Assembly: GCF_018320785.1 (NCBI RefSeq)
Contig: NC_054886.1
Span: forward strand, 4,897,207 to 4,961,206
Reading direction: 5' to 3'
Source of the DNA: Cheilinus undulatus
Lineage: Eukaryota > Chordata > Actinopteri > Labriformes > Labridae
Length of the DNA: 64,000 nt
Numbering within the stretch: the first letter of the stretch is position 1; each line of letters opens with the position of its first letter. Both the position numbers and the translations under genes were made by a program. Shown here piece by piece: positions 52,001 through 62,670 of the stretch. The notes beneath the pieces are model-generated. The model did not search any database and was not told the DNA's origin. It saw only the letters and a list, made by a program, of their open reading frames with translations.

Positions 52001-53141
52001 CTAAATATTAGGGCTGGGAAATTAATTGAAAATTAATTAAATTGCAATACGTCCTGCTGCAGTTATTTAAATCACAGACAGTGCAATAAAAAAATATATT
52101 AAAAAATATATTAATTAATTAGAAAAAATATATATTTTTTGCTATATTTTTTTTGCTCTACACATTATGCAAACATTTGAGTGTCTTTAATACTTTTCCT
52201 TTTAATGTATATGATTTTCTTAATCAAAACAGGGATAACACGAAAAACTATCATCCCCTCCAGTGTAGCAACTGATATCAAATGAGCTCTATGAGCCAAA
52301 ATTTATTCATTTATCTTAAACTGTGCCGGTTATAATATAGAATCATTTATTGCTTGTGTTTGCTGAACAATACAAACGATGAGGAACCCAAAAATAATTG
52401 TATATTAATTTGCAATTGCAATATTGGCAAGAAAATTGCAATTAGATCATTTTTCGCAAATTGTTCAGCCTTACTAGATATGCAGCAAAGGAAACGCATT
52501 CTTTGCTTGATGTAAAAAAAAAAAGGGGCATAAAGGAGGAGTACACCTGCCTCTATAGGAACAATACCACTGCTCAGATGTCTTTTAGTTTATATCTGTT
52601 ATAGGAAGGACAAAAACGAAAACTTCGAGTGCACTGTGATTAAACTGACAGACTTTATGCTGATGACACTGGTGTCTACTTGTCCTCATTTTTTCTTTAA
52701 ATCTGCTAAACGTTTTTCTGCTTTGTGGATTCTGAAACCTGCTTGTTTATGTTTGCATCTTAAAAAGGCTGCAGCCCAATCATTTCTGCTAGCAGCTTTA
52801 TTTATTAAAGGTAGTTTAAGATCCACAGACATCATCACGTTGAGATACAATGAAAACAAAATATGCCATCAACTGTGTCAAATATTTTTATGTCAGGGCA
52901 GAAGAGATATGGATTCTTTGTTTTCATTTTTTGTGGGTTTTATTGACTGTTTTAGTAACTTTATATTTCTGTCGTTGTGTTGTGATGTCTTGTGTGCAGC
53001 ACTTGTTTCTGAAATGTGCTACATATACAGATAAAACTCATATAAACTGAGTTTTATTGATTATTCTTCTCTATTTTCTTCTTGTAGGATCTGAATCCTC
53101 GTGTCCAGGACACATACGAAACTATCGGCAACAAGAAGTGA
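39189..53141 (+). CDS. fcer1g: High-affinity IgE/Fc receptor gamma chain (ITAM adaptor), 5 exons
   Basis: Exons are join(39189-39255, 47451-47545, 49518-49565, 51229-51252, 53088-53141): 288 nt, 95 residues, against 86 in human. The protein is a disulfide-linked homodimeric signalling adaptor that pairs with activating Fc and immunoglobulin-like receptors in leukocyte membranes and recruits SYK. A signal peptide fills about residues 1-23. A very short ectodomain has the dimer Cys32 (DPKYC). The membrane span is about 33-51 and keeps the Asp36 typical of ITAM adaptors ([10 protein letters not shown]), followed by YCRIK. The tail ends in an ITAM, Y77-x2-L80-x7-Y88-x2-I91. Lys-rich residues 62-70 differ from mammals. 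It follows ndufs2 as in mammals. CD3-zeta (CD247) is the nearest alternative but has three ITAMs. Confidence 0.95.
40610..41112. mobile_element. Probable non-autonomous element with TAGGGCCGTCAAAAGATTA end
   Basis: TAGGGCCGTCAAAAGATTAA at the left and AATCACGATTAAAAATCAC with TTTAACACCCCTGGG at the right resemble the two ends of a frequent fish repeat (AGGGCTGTCAAAAGATTAA). The inverted match is weak and no target duplication was seen. Confidence 0.45.
42526..43215. repeat. Long imperfect (AAT/GAT)n microsatellite
   Basis: About 690 bp of interspersed AAT, GAT and TGATAA units, including a nearly pure (AAT) run around 42975-43010. It creates about 25 TGATAA/TGATAG words, which match the GATA-factor consensus WGATAR. 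It lies in fcer1g intron 1. An Ile-rich open frame on the minus strand is a by-product. Confidence 0.92.
44416..45345 (-). mobile_element. Degenerate Tc1-like transposon, one end truncated
   Basis: The end CAGCGCTGTGAAAAAGTATT is the terminal sequence of a common fish Tc1 family (CAGTGCTGTGAAAAAGTATT). Minus-strand coding remnants in order are the HTH region at 45101-45340 ([20 protein letters not shown] then LGT and WPAYQND), a middle block at 44720-44944 and the catalytic C-terminal part at 44538-44750 ([20 protein letters not shown]). Frames are broken between blocks. The first residues and the second inverted end are missing beyond 45345. Confidence 0.85.
45370..45780. repeat. Dispersed repeat with CATAGACTGT and GTGACGTCA phrases
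   Basis: AAATATGGCGGTAATCCATA, TGTGTGACGTCAGCCATCTG, CCGCAGTGGCGTCCATATTG, a (CTAG) cluster GTCAGCTAGCTAGCTAGC and TCTGTCAATCAAATGAGCCG form a block that I associate with an interspersed teleost repeat. Class and exact limits are not determined. Confidence 0.4.
47451..47545 (+). CDS. fcer1g: fcer1g exon 2: ectodomain and transmembrane segment
   Basis: Residues 23-54. GLEDPKYC carries the interchain Cys32; the membrane span follows with Asp36 near its outer end, then YCRIK. The acceptor is TGTTTCAG|CC and the donor is ATCAAG|GTTTGC, phase 0. This exon is the clearest match to human FCER1G (PQLCYILDAILFLYG). Confidence 0.96.
47727..49238. mobile_element. DNA transposon with CACTTTATTAGGTACACC inverted ends
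   Basis: CACTTTATTAGGTACACCTG at the left and CTGGTGTACCTAATAAAGTG at the right are a near-perfect inverted pair about 1.5 kb apart. This end sequence marks a common fish DNA element. The interior (about 47930-49000) does not look like the usual short non-autonomous form and may hold another insertion. A minus-strand frame at 48670-48864 is unrecognised. It lies in fcer1g intron 2. Confidence 0.8.
49518..49565 (+). CDS. fcer1g: fcer1g exon 3: basic cytoplasmic linker
   Basis: Residues 55-70: [16 protein letters not shown]. Phase-0 exon of 48 nt with acceptor TCTACAG|GTC and donor AAAAAG|GTAAGA. Seven of 16 residues are basic. Confidence 0.88.
50142..50316. mobile_element. Fragment of the TACAACCCCAATTCCAAAAA element family
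   Basis: TACAAACCCAAATTCCAAAA then AAGTTTGGATGATGTGTAAA is the left end, and TTCCAATAAAGTTGGGACTG is the phrase at its far side. It is diverged and short compared with the copy at 61952-62670. It lies in fcer1g intron 3. Confidence 0.6.
51229..51252 (+). CDS. fcer1g: fcer1g exon 4: 24-nt exon with the first ITAM tyrosine
   Basis: Residues 71-78, TPEESIYT, phase 0 on both sides; acceptor TTTCACAG|ACT, donor TATACG|GTGAGT. Tyr77 is the first ITAM tyrosine. The paired Leu80 is in the next exon, so the YxxL motif is split by an intron. Confidence 0.9.
52009..52473. mobile_element. hAT-like non-autonomous element, copy without nested insertion
   Basis: The ends TAGGGCTGGGAAATTAATTG and TTGTTCAGCCTTA are inverted. 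The flanks are CTAAATAT (52001-52008) and CTAGATAT (52474-52481), an 8-bp target duplication with one mismatch. The element is 465 bp, close to the 486 bp of 19535-20505 after its nested insertion is subtracted. It lies in fcer1g intron 4. Confidence 0.85.
53088..53141 (+). CDS. fcer1g: fcer1g exon 5: rest of the ITAM and C terminus
   Basis: Residues 79-95, [17 protein letters not shown], stop TGA at 53139-53141. It supplies Leu80, Tyr88 and Ile91 of the ITAM, matching human LSTRNQETYETLKHEK. The acceptor is CTTGTAG|GAT. Confidence 0.95.
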   Translation, partial: DLNPRVQDTYETIGNKK

Positions 53142-53235
53142 AGGGAAGCGTTAAAGTCCAAGACTTGCTTTCTTTTTGTTGTATTAAAATATTACACACC
53201 TTCAACAGTATGTAACTTATCAGAAATTTATCAGT

Positions 53236-54275
53236 ATAGGGGAGAGAGGGGTAAGATGAGCCAGTGGGGATGATGACTTACCAGCTGTATTTATGCAGCT
53301 GTGTGAGGTGTTGTCATGTGACCATGAATTCAGGAAGCAAATCTGTTTTTTTTTCCTTTCAAAGTAAATTTTCTACATGTCAGGACTTTTACATCAAAGC
53401 AAATTCATCCAGGTCTAAAAAATATTCTACATGTTGGTGATTTACTTAAAGTAAAACTCTGTTTGCTTGGATAAGAAATTGTTTTCTGGAGTGGTAGCTG
53501 TGGGGAAAAGTTAGGGCAAAGGCTGTGGCTAAGAGCCGAGACCATACAGCCCAAACAAACTGTCACTGTCTGATGATTTCTGCCATTATCTCCTGTGAAC
53601 GAGGCCACACTGACGGCAGTGTTTCCCTGAGAGAACTGCTGCTATTTACACCACAGCTTCCTTGTTTCAGCTCTACCTAAGAGCACAGGCAAAAACCTGG
53701 CCCTGCAGTGGCTGATGGGAAATTTGACTGCTGATGTGCTGCTGTTGTTTTGTGCTAGGGGCGGCAATCAAGGCGTGTCATATGACCCACCGTGACGGTG
53801 TGGCATCTGTGTGTTTTGGGCTTTGAAATATTGAACATATTTGAAATAATTTCCCATAAGAATATCACTATTTCAGTATGCTTAACAAATTAATCATTTT
53901 ACAGCTCTAGTTTGACCCTTTAAAGCCTGATAACTCAAATTAGACAGAGGTCTAATTAGAAAGAAGTCTCACAAAGGTGTGTGTCAAATATGCTACAATA
54001 GACTTTAATGTGTGAAACAAAAAACTCAGTCCATTTCACCCCACATTGGCTCAACTTCCCCCCTGACTTAGGCCACTTTACCCCTTACCTGGGGTAAACT
54101 GAGCACCTTTTTGGTGGTCACATTTTCAGAAAGTGTTGCCACAGATCCATACCAATATTCCCATTTGATAGCAGAGATCTAAAAATAAAGTTTTCATTCT
54201 CCTGCTGTCTCATTTTTCCTGATCTTGAAGGCAGCATAAGCAAATGTCGCCTCATCTTACCCCACTCTCCCCTTT
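53236..54275. mobile_element. Element with GGGGAGAGNGGGGTAAGATGAG inverted ends
   Basis: TAGGGGAGAGAGGGGTAAGA at the left and TCTTACCCCACTCTCCCCTT at the right are inverted over about 24 nt with few mismatches. They enclose about 1.04 kb that includes internal GGGGTAAACTGAGC-like echoes near 54060-54110. No transposase frame and no clear target duplication were seen. Confidence 0.75.
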
Positions 54276-56139
54276 AACAGCATGATAAACAGTATAACCA
54301 GCTTTAATGTTCAGTGAATGTGATTTTTGTTTTTATGCTTTTCTTGCTTTTGTAAAATATGTTGACAAGTTAAGAAAGACGAAAGAGAAACCTGACGGAT
54401 GGGACAGAAACGTCAAAGCACATTTTTGATTTTCTTTCAGACCTCTTATAACTGCAATACTCCAGAGAAATGTTTCATTTTAATACTTAAAATACATAAA
54501 CAGATGTTATATTCTATTTGTATACATTAAAACCTCTCTTCTTTTAATGTGTCTTAGATTTTTCCTTTTTTGAGTCAGTTTAAATGAGGCTAGTGAAAAA
54601 AGAACGACACTTTCATGCAGAATTTCAAAAGTGTGAAGCCAGTCTCCTCATCTACACCTGAGGGATCATGGGTAGTGAGTCCCACAACCACAGGATGGCA
54701 GTGAAGGTGTCTTTGGTGCAGGTATCCCTGTAAACACACAAGCACTCTCTTGTTTGTGACTCCCTCCAGGAAGAGCCTTAATTCTAACATCCACAGACAG
54801 CTGTCTGTAGATCTAACCCGCTCCTATAGGAGCATATAAGAGCTGTCACAGTAAACAGCTGAGGGTGAACCAGGTCGATCCTGCCCCCATGATACTGTGA
54901 TTATAGGGGGAGGGGTTAACCTCCAGTCCTCCAAGATAAACAACACACAGAATAATCATAATAATTATCTGAAAGTGGCTTGGCTTCTAATAGATAGTTC
55001 ACAGCTCATAATCAGATCCGTCTGATAAAGGACAGTACGTCTAATATGATGTAACCACTACAGAGGTGATTCACAGCACGCCAACACCTCCTTAATGAGA
55101 TTCACAACCCAAATTTACTCAACTTTTCACTACAATTCATCTAATGAAGAATGTTGTAGTAATATAAGACTGTTTTTTCTATTTTTTTATTAATTTGTCT
55201 TAAACCAGCACACTCTAATTTACATAGAGTTAATACTAACATTTTTACAGTGTCTATATGGATTCACACCACAGAGTGCTGATTCAGCTCTTTTCAGAGT
55301 TAAAAATGGACTCTTCCTAACATTAACCAAAGTTACTGTAGCTTAACATTTCTCTGTAGTGTTAGAAATTTACTCTCTCAGTGTAACATTTTCAGAAAGA
55401 TGAAAGATTCCCTTTAACTTTGGGTGTAAATTTGTATTTTCCCTAATGACTAAAATTGTTATTTTATATTGGACACCTGTGGCAAAGTCAAATGTTTTCT
55501 GGTGAGGGTGGAGCAGAGAGACAAATACAGAGTTGAAATTTATATTTTAAATAATAATCAGCTCATCATACATTTCTACAGATCTCTTTAAGCCACATGT
55601 AGGAAGTCACTAACTCACTAACTCCAGAAACACAAGCAAATCTTCATTTTTTATTTATATGGCATCTTTTAAACAGTTGCTTACAAAGTGCTTTAACAAT
55701 CAGCAGAAGCATGAACTCAAGGAATAAATAAAAACAATCAGAGCAGAAGAGGAGCTCTGAAAATTCACAGAATGTGAATCACAGAGGAGAAAGTGACATG
55801 TAGATTTTGAATGGCAGTTAAAGTAATAATTATAAAATATAGAATATAATCAAGTCAGTGAAAGCTAATATAGTTCCTATGATAATATTACAAATAATAG
55901 CATAGGATATGGGATAAGAAGAGAATTGTATAGATATATTCAAACAACCAAACAAATACATGAAGATAATGATGTCACATCAGAGGATTCAAGACAGATA
56001 AGTAAGAGAAAAGAGGACAAGTCAGTGAAGTTTAAAGTAAATAAACCTGAGAAAATAGTGAGAGCAACTGAGTCAATAAATAGTAAAAAGAGGCGTAACA
56101 TTAAAGCAAGTCTGTAAAGGCGAGTTTAAAGGAATGATT

Positions 56140-56460
56140 TAAAAGATGATACTGAATCTGCCAGCCTTTTCTCCTAGGGGAGGTCGTTCCAAAGTCGAGG
56201 GGCTCTGACAGCAAAAACCCTGTCTCCTTTAGATTGTTGTCTCAACTTTGGAACAACCAGGAAGCCTCCGGATCTAAATAGTGAAAACTGTACAACAGGT
56301 GATATCTAAACACATTGAAAACACATCTAAACACACAACGTGTTTTTTGTCTCGACTTTTGAACAACCAGGAAGCCTGCGGATCTAAATAGTGAAAACTG
56401 TACAACAGGTGTTATCTAAACACATCTAAACACAATGTGAGATGGGAAAACTCTGCCCGC
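56140..56460 (+). repeat. Interspersed-repeat fragment with a 110-bp tandem duplication
   Basis: The block GAACAACCAGGAAGCCT, GGATCTAAATAGTGAAAAC and TGTACAACAGGTG occurs at 56251 and again at 56361, exactly 110 bp apart and nearly identical. The upstream part (CTAGGGGAGGTCGTTCCAAA and GTCGAGGGGCTCTGACAG) resembles the tail of a fish retroposon family. Confidence 0.6.
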
Positions 56461-57538
56461 CTCAGATTCAGTAGTATGTATCTGCAGGCTTGCAGGCAGT
56501 AGTTTCAGGACCACAGATTTAAAGACCGGGGCTCTAGGACCTGTGTTTTTTGCTCCACCCAGCAAAGTGGAGAGCATTGTGATCAATCAAGTTGCAGCAG
56601 TTTATGGGCCGCAGATTTAGGACCATAGATCTAGAAACTGTGTTTTTTGCTGAGTTGGCACAAATTTGATAGGCAGAAATCTCAAGTTCACTGGAAGAAC
56701 TCTTTTTTTATGTTATTAGTGTTTTCCATTAATCTTATGTTATTATGATAGCTTGCTAAGAATAGGCTAAAAAATCTTTTTAGGTACAGACTCTTGAATT
56801 CCTTCATTATTTATTTTTACTTGTTTTACTTTAACAAGTTTTTGTTCTACTAACTTACTTTTTTTTCTAATTGAAGCCCCTCTTCCTGACAGGTGTAAGC
56901 ATAAGTGCATATCTCTAGCTAGAAATCTTTATTTAAAAGAATCCTCATAAACAACATGCTTGTTCACAAGCAGGGTCCTAGGATCTGTCCTGAATCGGCT
57001 GCCTTTATGACACGAGTTAGTGACTCCAGTTTGAAGGCTGCATGTCAGCTTAGGGTTTCTGTACATCAGGGGATAATTTTTCTCCAGGTGGCCTACTTTT
57101 GGGCCCAGACCCACCTTTTGAGAACCTCTGCACTGAAGAAGAAAAGCCTGTTTGATTTAAGAGGAGGTTGTGGATCATTTGGAATGAACTAATTTGCCTG
57201 TTGAACTTTATTTCCACATTTAAAAGTGCTGAAAAAACATTCAGATCCCAGTGGAGCTCGTATTTAGCTTGTAATTGTGATTATCCCTTCCCAAAATAAA
57301 AGGATTAATTTGTTTTTGTCAATGGGAGGAGGCCTACGATCATTTTGGCATTAGTCTGGTATGGCTTCCCTTTCTAACACTGACTTTAAAGTGTCTCCTA
57401 GTGCGTGCTTTTCACCTGCCTCTCCTCTCAGCAGAGCAAGTAAAGACGCGAAAATAACTGTCATGTTGCCTCCGCCAAACCGGAAAGGTGACTTCTGCCA
57501 CAAACGTGTGCGTCAGCGCGTGCGCGTTCGTGGGTAGG

Positions 57539-57563
57539 TGTGTGTGTGTGTGTGTGTGTGTGT
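57539..57563. repeat. (TG)12 microsatellite
   Basis: A pure TG run of about 24 bp within a CpG- and GT-rich stretch upstream of the gene at 57929. Confidence 0.9.
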
Positions 57564-57663
57564 ATTGCGAGACAGAAGGTGAGAAAGAGACAGAGGGGTG
57601 TAGCACAAACAGGTGTATTCACAGCAGGTAGAGCTGCTTCAGTTTAGGAGAGAGAGAGCAAAC

Positions 57664-57928
57664 ATGATGGCGCGAGCTTAACGAACCCACAGGTTACCAA
57701 CCCGGGGGGATTTACGCTTTTTACGGACTACATTTACAGCTATAACTTTAAAAAAAGGGACTTTTTTAGAAGAACGGTTCAGGATTACCCGGCAGCAGGA
57801 GGCATGAGTCCGCCTCATTGCTTCATGTATGCCTGTCATTAAGGAAACTACCACCTGGACTAATGAGCGTTTTTCTAACGCTGAAATTGTCCCAAGTCGC
57901 GCCCAGTCCAAAATAACCGAGGAAGAGG
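57664..57928 (+). promoter_or_regulatory. Probable 5' leader with three short upstream ORFs
   Basis: Upstream ATGs at 57664 (MMARA, stop 57679-57681), 57804 (13 codons including the stop, ending 57842) and 57863 (18 codons including the stop) each end before the proposed start at 57929. If the mRNA begins before 57664, these would tend to reduce translation of the main frame. The transcription start is not known. Confidence 0.4.
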
Positions 57929-57983
57929 ATGCCATCTCCGCGGAAAACGCTCTTTTTCTATCTCTGTTTCCTCCTGATATGTG
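57929..57983 (+). CDS. First coding exon of an unidentified secreted/membrane protein
   Basis: ATG in the context GAAGAGGATGC opens MPSPRKTLFFYLCFLLIC and then the donor TGTG|GTAAGA in phase 1. Two basic residues before an uninterrupted hydrophobic run make a classical signal peptide. A phase-1 donor straight after it is the usual arrangement in immunoglobulin-superfamily and many other secreted proteins. The remaining exons lie beyond 64000 or in unrecognised short exons, so identity is open. Genes near FCER1G in mammals include cell-surface adhesion proteins such as F11R and NECTIN4, but nothing here decides between them. Confidence 0.55.
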
Positions 57984-58452
57984 GTAAGAAGACTTGAAAC
58001 TTTGTTTTTTTTAAGCATTAATGCTGAATATGTTTTTGTGTCTTTCTACCGAAAGCGTTGAGGGTCATACTGTACCTGCAGTCCTCATCAGTCAGCCTGT
58101 TTACAAGCAGGTGGAAAAAGTTGAATTATTGTGTTTAAAATTGGATATTTGAAAAATATAATCACGTTAGTTGTACTGAAATCATACAAAGTAAAATTTC
58201 TTACTGTCATCGTATAGGGCACTTTTAAACAAAAAGCTGAAATTGGAATAGTTTTACATTTTCAGAAATATTTTACATATATTATATATTCAGTACAGGA
58301 AAACATGCAACACTTTCAAAATAAAACTGTATTAATCATCAGTCAGGGTTAGTTTCAGGGTAAGGATGCCAAAAATTAAAAACATGACCTGCAAAGCCAA
58401 ACTAGAAAAGATTTTGACTAAACAGTCTGCTAACACAGAAAAAGCTTGAAAG

Positions 58453-58680
58453 AGGCTGGCTTACATAGCCGAAGCTAATAATGCTAAAGCTAACCTAGCT
58501 ATGTAGATATGCTAACTATGTAGCTTTGTCAGCTTTTGCGATGTTTCTTTAAGCTAACATCGTTAAAGCTAACATTGCTTTGTTGGCTCATAATAACATT
58601 AAAAAAAGGAGCTGCTGCAGCTACTTTAGCTTTTGGCTACTTAGCTAAGCTACTTTAGTTTTTGCTAGGCTTACAGAGCA
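58453..58680. repeat. Degenerate GCTAA/TAGCT-rich tract
   Basis: Words such as AAGCTAACATCGTTAAAGCT, ATGCTAACTATGTAGCT and GGCTACTTAGCTAAGCTAC repeat irregularly for about 230 bp. Such GCTAAC/AGCTA-rich tracts are common in teleost DNA as repeat debris. Confidence 0.5.
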
Positions 58681-58841
58681 ATACTTAGCGTCACAACTTT
58701 TAAAAACAGGAAGTACATTTTAACAGCAAATTGCGTCACCTCCATCCTGACGGTGGTGCGTCTCGCAGTGGCGGTTGGCAAGAGGGGCGTCTGAGAGCTA
58801 CCGTCCACAGCCTGACCCCTCACAAAAAGCGCTGTAGTTTG

Positions 58842-59032
58842 GGTGCACACGTGGTCGAGTGCATTAAGGCGTGCACCATGCAAGCGGGCAGCCCGGGTTC
58901 GAATCCGGCCTGTGGCCCTTTGCCACATGCCTCTCCCCACTCTCATTCCCTGTTGCCAAGTCTACCCACTGTACCACTCTATCTAATAAAGGCATGAGAA
59001 AAATAATCTTCAAAAAACAAACAAAAAAAAAA
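58842..59032 (+). mobile_element. tRNA-derived SINE with 12-bp target duplication
   Basis: A pol III A box (TGGTCGAGTG, 58852-58861) and a perfect B box (GGTTCGAATCC, 58896-58906) lie in a tRNA-like head. A body with CTGTGGCCCTTTGCCACATG and CTCTCCCCACTC follows, then TCTAATAAAGGCATGA and an A-rich tail. CGCTGTAGTTTG is repeated exactly on both sides (58830-58841 and 59033-59044). These are the marks of retrotransposition. It is a SINE and not a functional tRNA gene. Confidence 0.92.
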
Positions 59033-61951
59033 CGCTGTAGTTTGCATGCCAGCCCAGTAGCTGGCAGTGTAACTTTGTAAAGACATAAAACAAGCATGCA
59101 CGCGTACACTCCCACTGACAGAGCAGTTAGGTGCACACATACAAAATGACTAACACATAAATAATTGTTTAAATGGATGATGAGATAGGATTAATCAAGT
59201 GAACTTAAACTACAAAGTGAGTAAATTTAAAGAAGGTTAAGTGTCAACTGGGAGAGAGAGAGAGGTGCATAAATAGAGCTCAGAAGTCTGTGCTGTAGTC
59301 CACTAAGGCTAGAGTATCCTTGCTGTTTTACTTTGTTTTAATTGTCCAGCTTCGTCAAGAACTTTCTTGCAGTTATACTTGCCTTTACTTGATGCATGTT
59401 GCAGAAGTACACCACTAGAGGGCACAGCAGAGAGCTCAGGTTGCATACGACTATCTCATGTGTGGGATGTTAACTATAAACATGGAAACACTTGAGGAAG
59501 TTACTGTTATGTTAATTCATAGATCAGAACTCACATAATATTAACATCAATTATCATTCATAACATCAGACCAGACCAGGCTGGTAACTGGTGGTAGGAA
59601 CACACCTTCTACATTCTGTTTCTTTAACACATTCCTCTGTGCACAGACGTAGCAGTCAGTGTGTTTCGGTTGAAGTAGTGGCCGTGCTAACTGGTGACTT
59701 TCAGCCAGCTGTTTTCATAGATGTTGTTACAGCAGCATTTGAAGACACAAAGAGTCCTCGTGAATGCTTCTTGGGTTAGTCTTTTGTTATGATGCAAAAA
59801 TATCCACATCAGATATGCATTTAAAGAAAAACTAAATTCATACAAACAGCCGTGTGCACTGAAAGCCACCAGTTTACACGGTCACCTTTTGAATTGTAAC
59901 ACTGATCTTGTTAAAACATCGACTTTTAAATATCTTTCCCAGTTGTCTGAGAGACATGTTTGTCTCTGCAGTGGCAAGAGTTAGGCGGGTTAATTTTTGA
60001 GGTCATGCACAGCTTGCACAGCTTTAGCCCAATACACAGGAGACTTAGCAGCCATGATACAACTATACTGTATATGCACAGTTAAGAGCAAGTATAACTG
60101 AAGCCCATGCATGCATATGGCTTAAAACTGGAAATGTAAATGTAATGCGCATGTGCATTAAATCTTTGTTTTTTAGAGGAATTGCATATAGAGTAGTGCA
60201 GTAATGTCTTAAAACCTTGGCTTGTTTGCAGATAACACATCACTACTTCAAGCATAAAAGAATAGCAAAGCAGAGGTGACATTGCCTTTGGATATCACCA
60301 TGAGCTAAGGGGATAGCTTCAATTGCAATGGTGCCAAACGTAAGGCCCAAGTGGAGATACCTCCATCAATAAAACATCTGGTTTTAGGACACCAGTCTAA
60401 TAAAAGGCCTTATCAAACTATAACCAAAGCTTGGTTGTTTTAAGTCCATGATGATTCAGAGAAGTTGGCTTTGGTGTGCTAAAGCTAAGCTAATTCAATG
60501 ATAAACATGTTGACAAGTCCTCCACAGTGAGTCACTAGAGTTGTTATTTTGCTTGGGTGCTTTTATTGTGAACACCCACATCAGGAAATGCTGTCAGTAG
60601 CAGTTTGACACACCTCAGCAGGAGAAAAATGAAACTTAAAACCACAGGTTTGGCTACAAAGAGCTAGTCGCACAGAGTCTGATGAAATCATTTCTTTCTG
60701 TGGTCACATGCTGAGATATGATTCCAGTGTGCTATCACAGGGTTGAAACACTCAAATTATCATCCCTTTTCATCTCTAATATCCAATAAAATTCCACATA
60801 AAGGAAAACAAATGACAGTGATACAAATTTGAGGCCATATTGCCCAGCTCTAACTCCTATTAAACCTTGCCATCACAGCCTGAGTATCTGCATAGAAATC
60901 TTTGGAACATAAAAAGTATTTAAAGCTCCTGTGGCGTACTTATATGTTGATTTTGGTGCTACATATGCACAAAGTGTACCTTCTTTTTTCATCCTTACAT
61001 GTGTTAGCAGTGCTTTCAGACAAAAAAACCCTCCTGTTGTCTTTTAAGACTCAAACTTATGGTGAATTTTAGCTGTAGAAAATTTAAAAATATGTGTTTT
61101 AGTTACTTCACCTGACACCTACCCTGCGCAGTAACAACTACAGATTATAAAAATGACTTTATAAAGATGGTAAGTCTTTTTGCTGATGATGCACTTTAAT
61201 TTTGTAGCTCACAGGCAGTCTTTAATGTTAATTTTAGTCCATTTCAGAATCAGTGGAAAACTCCCCACAGGAGCTTTAATGCATGGGCTTGGGTACAATA
61301 TCACAAATGAATGAAGTTGTGTTCACTGGCAGGCTTTTCTGAGGATTTGCCTTTGCTGGAATAGTGCTGTAAAAGAAAACACTCGCGGCTCTGTCTTATA
61401 TTTCAGGAAAAACAGGTTGCTGTTGGGGTTGTTTTTGAATCCCCCTCTGCTGTCTCATTCAGATGACCATCCCGGGGTGTCAGGGTTCGTTGCCTCAGAA
61501 GCCTCTCTACTGACTGATCCATAATGTGAACCATTTCTAAACCCATTAACCCCTTTAAGATGACACTATGGATGCACATGCAACAATGCAAACACTAAGA
61601 CAGACAAAAACGAAGAAGAGAGTGGTGTGAAGGTTTCTTCATTCCCACACAAAAAAGGCAGGAGAGCTGAAATGTTATGCCAGTAATGCAGAACAGGCAG
61701 ATTCCAGCGTGGGCCTAAACCTCAGGGTGACAGGCAGGTACACATTCATGGAAAAGCACACACCTGTCTGCAGCGTACACTCATCTTTCCTGATGGTAAA
61801 TGCATGAATCACATCCTACGTGCTGACATATCTGAGCACATTCTCCCACAGCAGGTATCAGAGCAACACCTGAAGGAGACTCAATGAGACGTGAGAAAGA
61901 GAGAGTAAAACATCTGGACAAATTAAGTAAAGCTACAAGCCCTTTTGAATC

Positions 61952-62670
61952 TACAACCCCTATTCTAAAAGAGTTGGTACTCTGTGTAGAATGTAAATAA
62001 AACCAGAATGCAATGATTGTCTAGATCTTTCATTTATAATGCTCCAAATGTTTTCTAAAGGTGGAAGGTCTGGGCTTTTTACACTGAAGCCATGCCATCG
62101 TGGTGGATGTGGTATATGGTTGAATATCATCCTGCTGAAATTTGCAAGGCCTTTTCTGAAAGAGACGTTCTCTATATTGGAGTGAATGTTGCTCTAAAAC
62201 CTCCATCTACTCTTCAGCATTGGTAGTGTAATTCCAGATCTGCTTCCGATGCCATATTCACTAATGCAACCACATACCATCAGAGATGCAGGCTTTTGAA
62301 CTGTGTGCTGATAACAAGCTGGATGGTCCCCTTCCTGACCACAGAACAGTTTTCCACAGAGACTCTGCCTCTCTAAAAGGCTCCTTTTATACCAGCCATG
62401 TTACTGACCTGTCGCTAATTAACCTGATTAGCTGTTTTTCATTATTTCGACTTACTTTTCCAGCCTTTCGATGCCCTGTCCCAATTATTTGAGACGTTTT
62501 GCTTCCATCAAATTAAAATAACTTAATTTTTTTGAATGAAATGGTAAAACATCTCTATTATATTCTTTATGCTCTATTATGAATAAGATATGGGTTTATG
62601 AGATTTGACAATCATTGCATTCTGGTTTTATTTTAAACAGCGCTCCAACTTTTTTGGATTTGAGGTTATA
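61952..62670. mobile_element. Non-autonomous DNA transposon, both ends present
   Basis: The left end TACAACCCCTATTCTAAAAG and the right end TTTTTTGGATTTGAGGTTAT are inverted. Next to them are the paired phrases AATAAAACCAGAATGCAATG and CATTGCATTCTGGTTTTATT. Internal blocks are shared with 11428-11931. About 720 bp; no coding frame is left. Confidence 0.85.

Larger units (their letters stand above)
53142..57928 (+). other. Intergenic region between fcer1g and the next gene
   Basis: It begins with the fcer1g 3' UTR; a variant polyadenylation signal ATTAAA is at 53183-53188. A transposon-like unit fills 53236-54275 and a duplicated repeat lies at 56140-56460. A CpG-richer stretch with (TG)n starts at about 57440 and leads into the next gene. 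I recognise nothing in 54300-56130 or 56470-57430, apart from a GAGAACCTCTGCACTG phrase near 57120 that resembles a transposon end. Confidence 0.6.

Noticed and set aside
58842-58920. tRNA gene
   Set aside because: A and B boxes are present, but a SINE body, A-rich tail and flanking duplication show that it is a SINE head.
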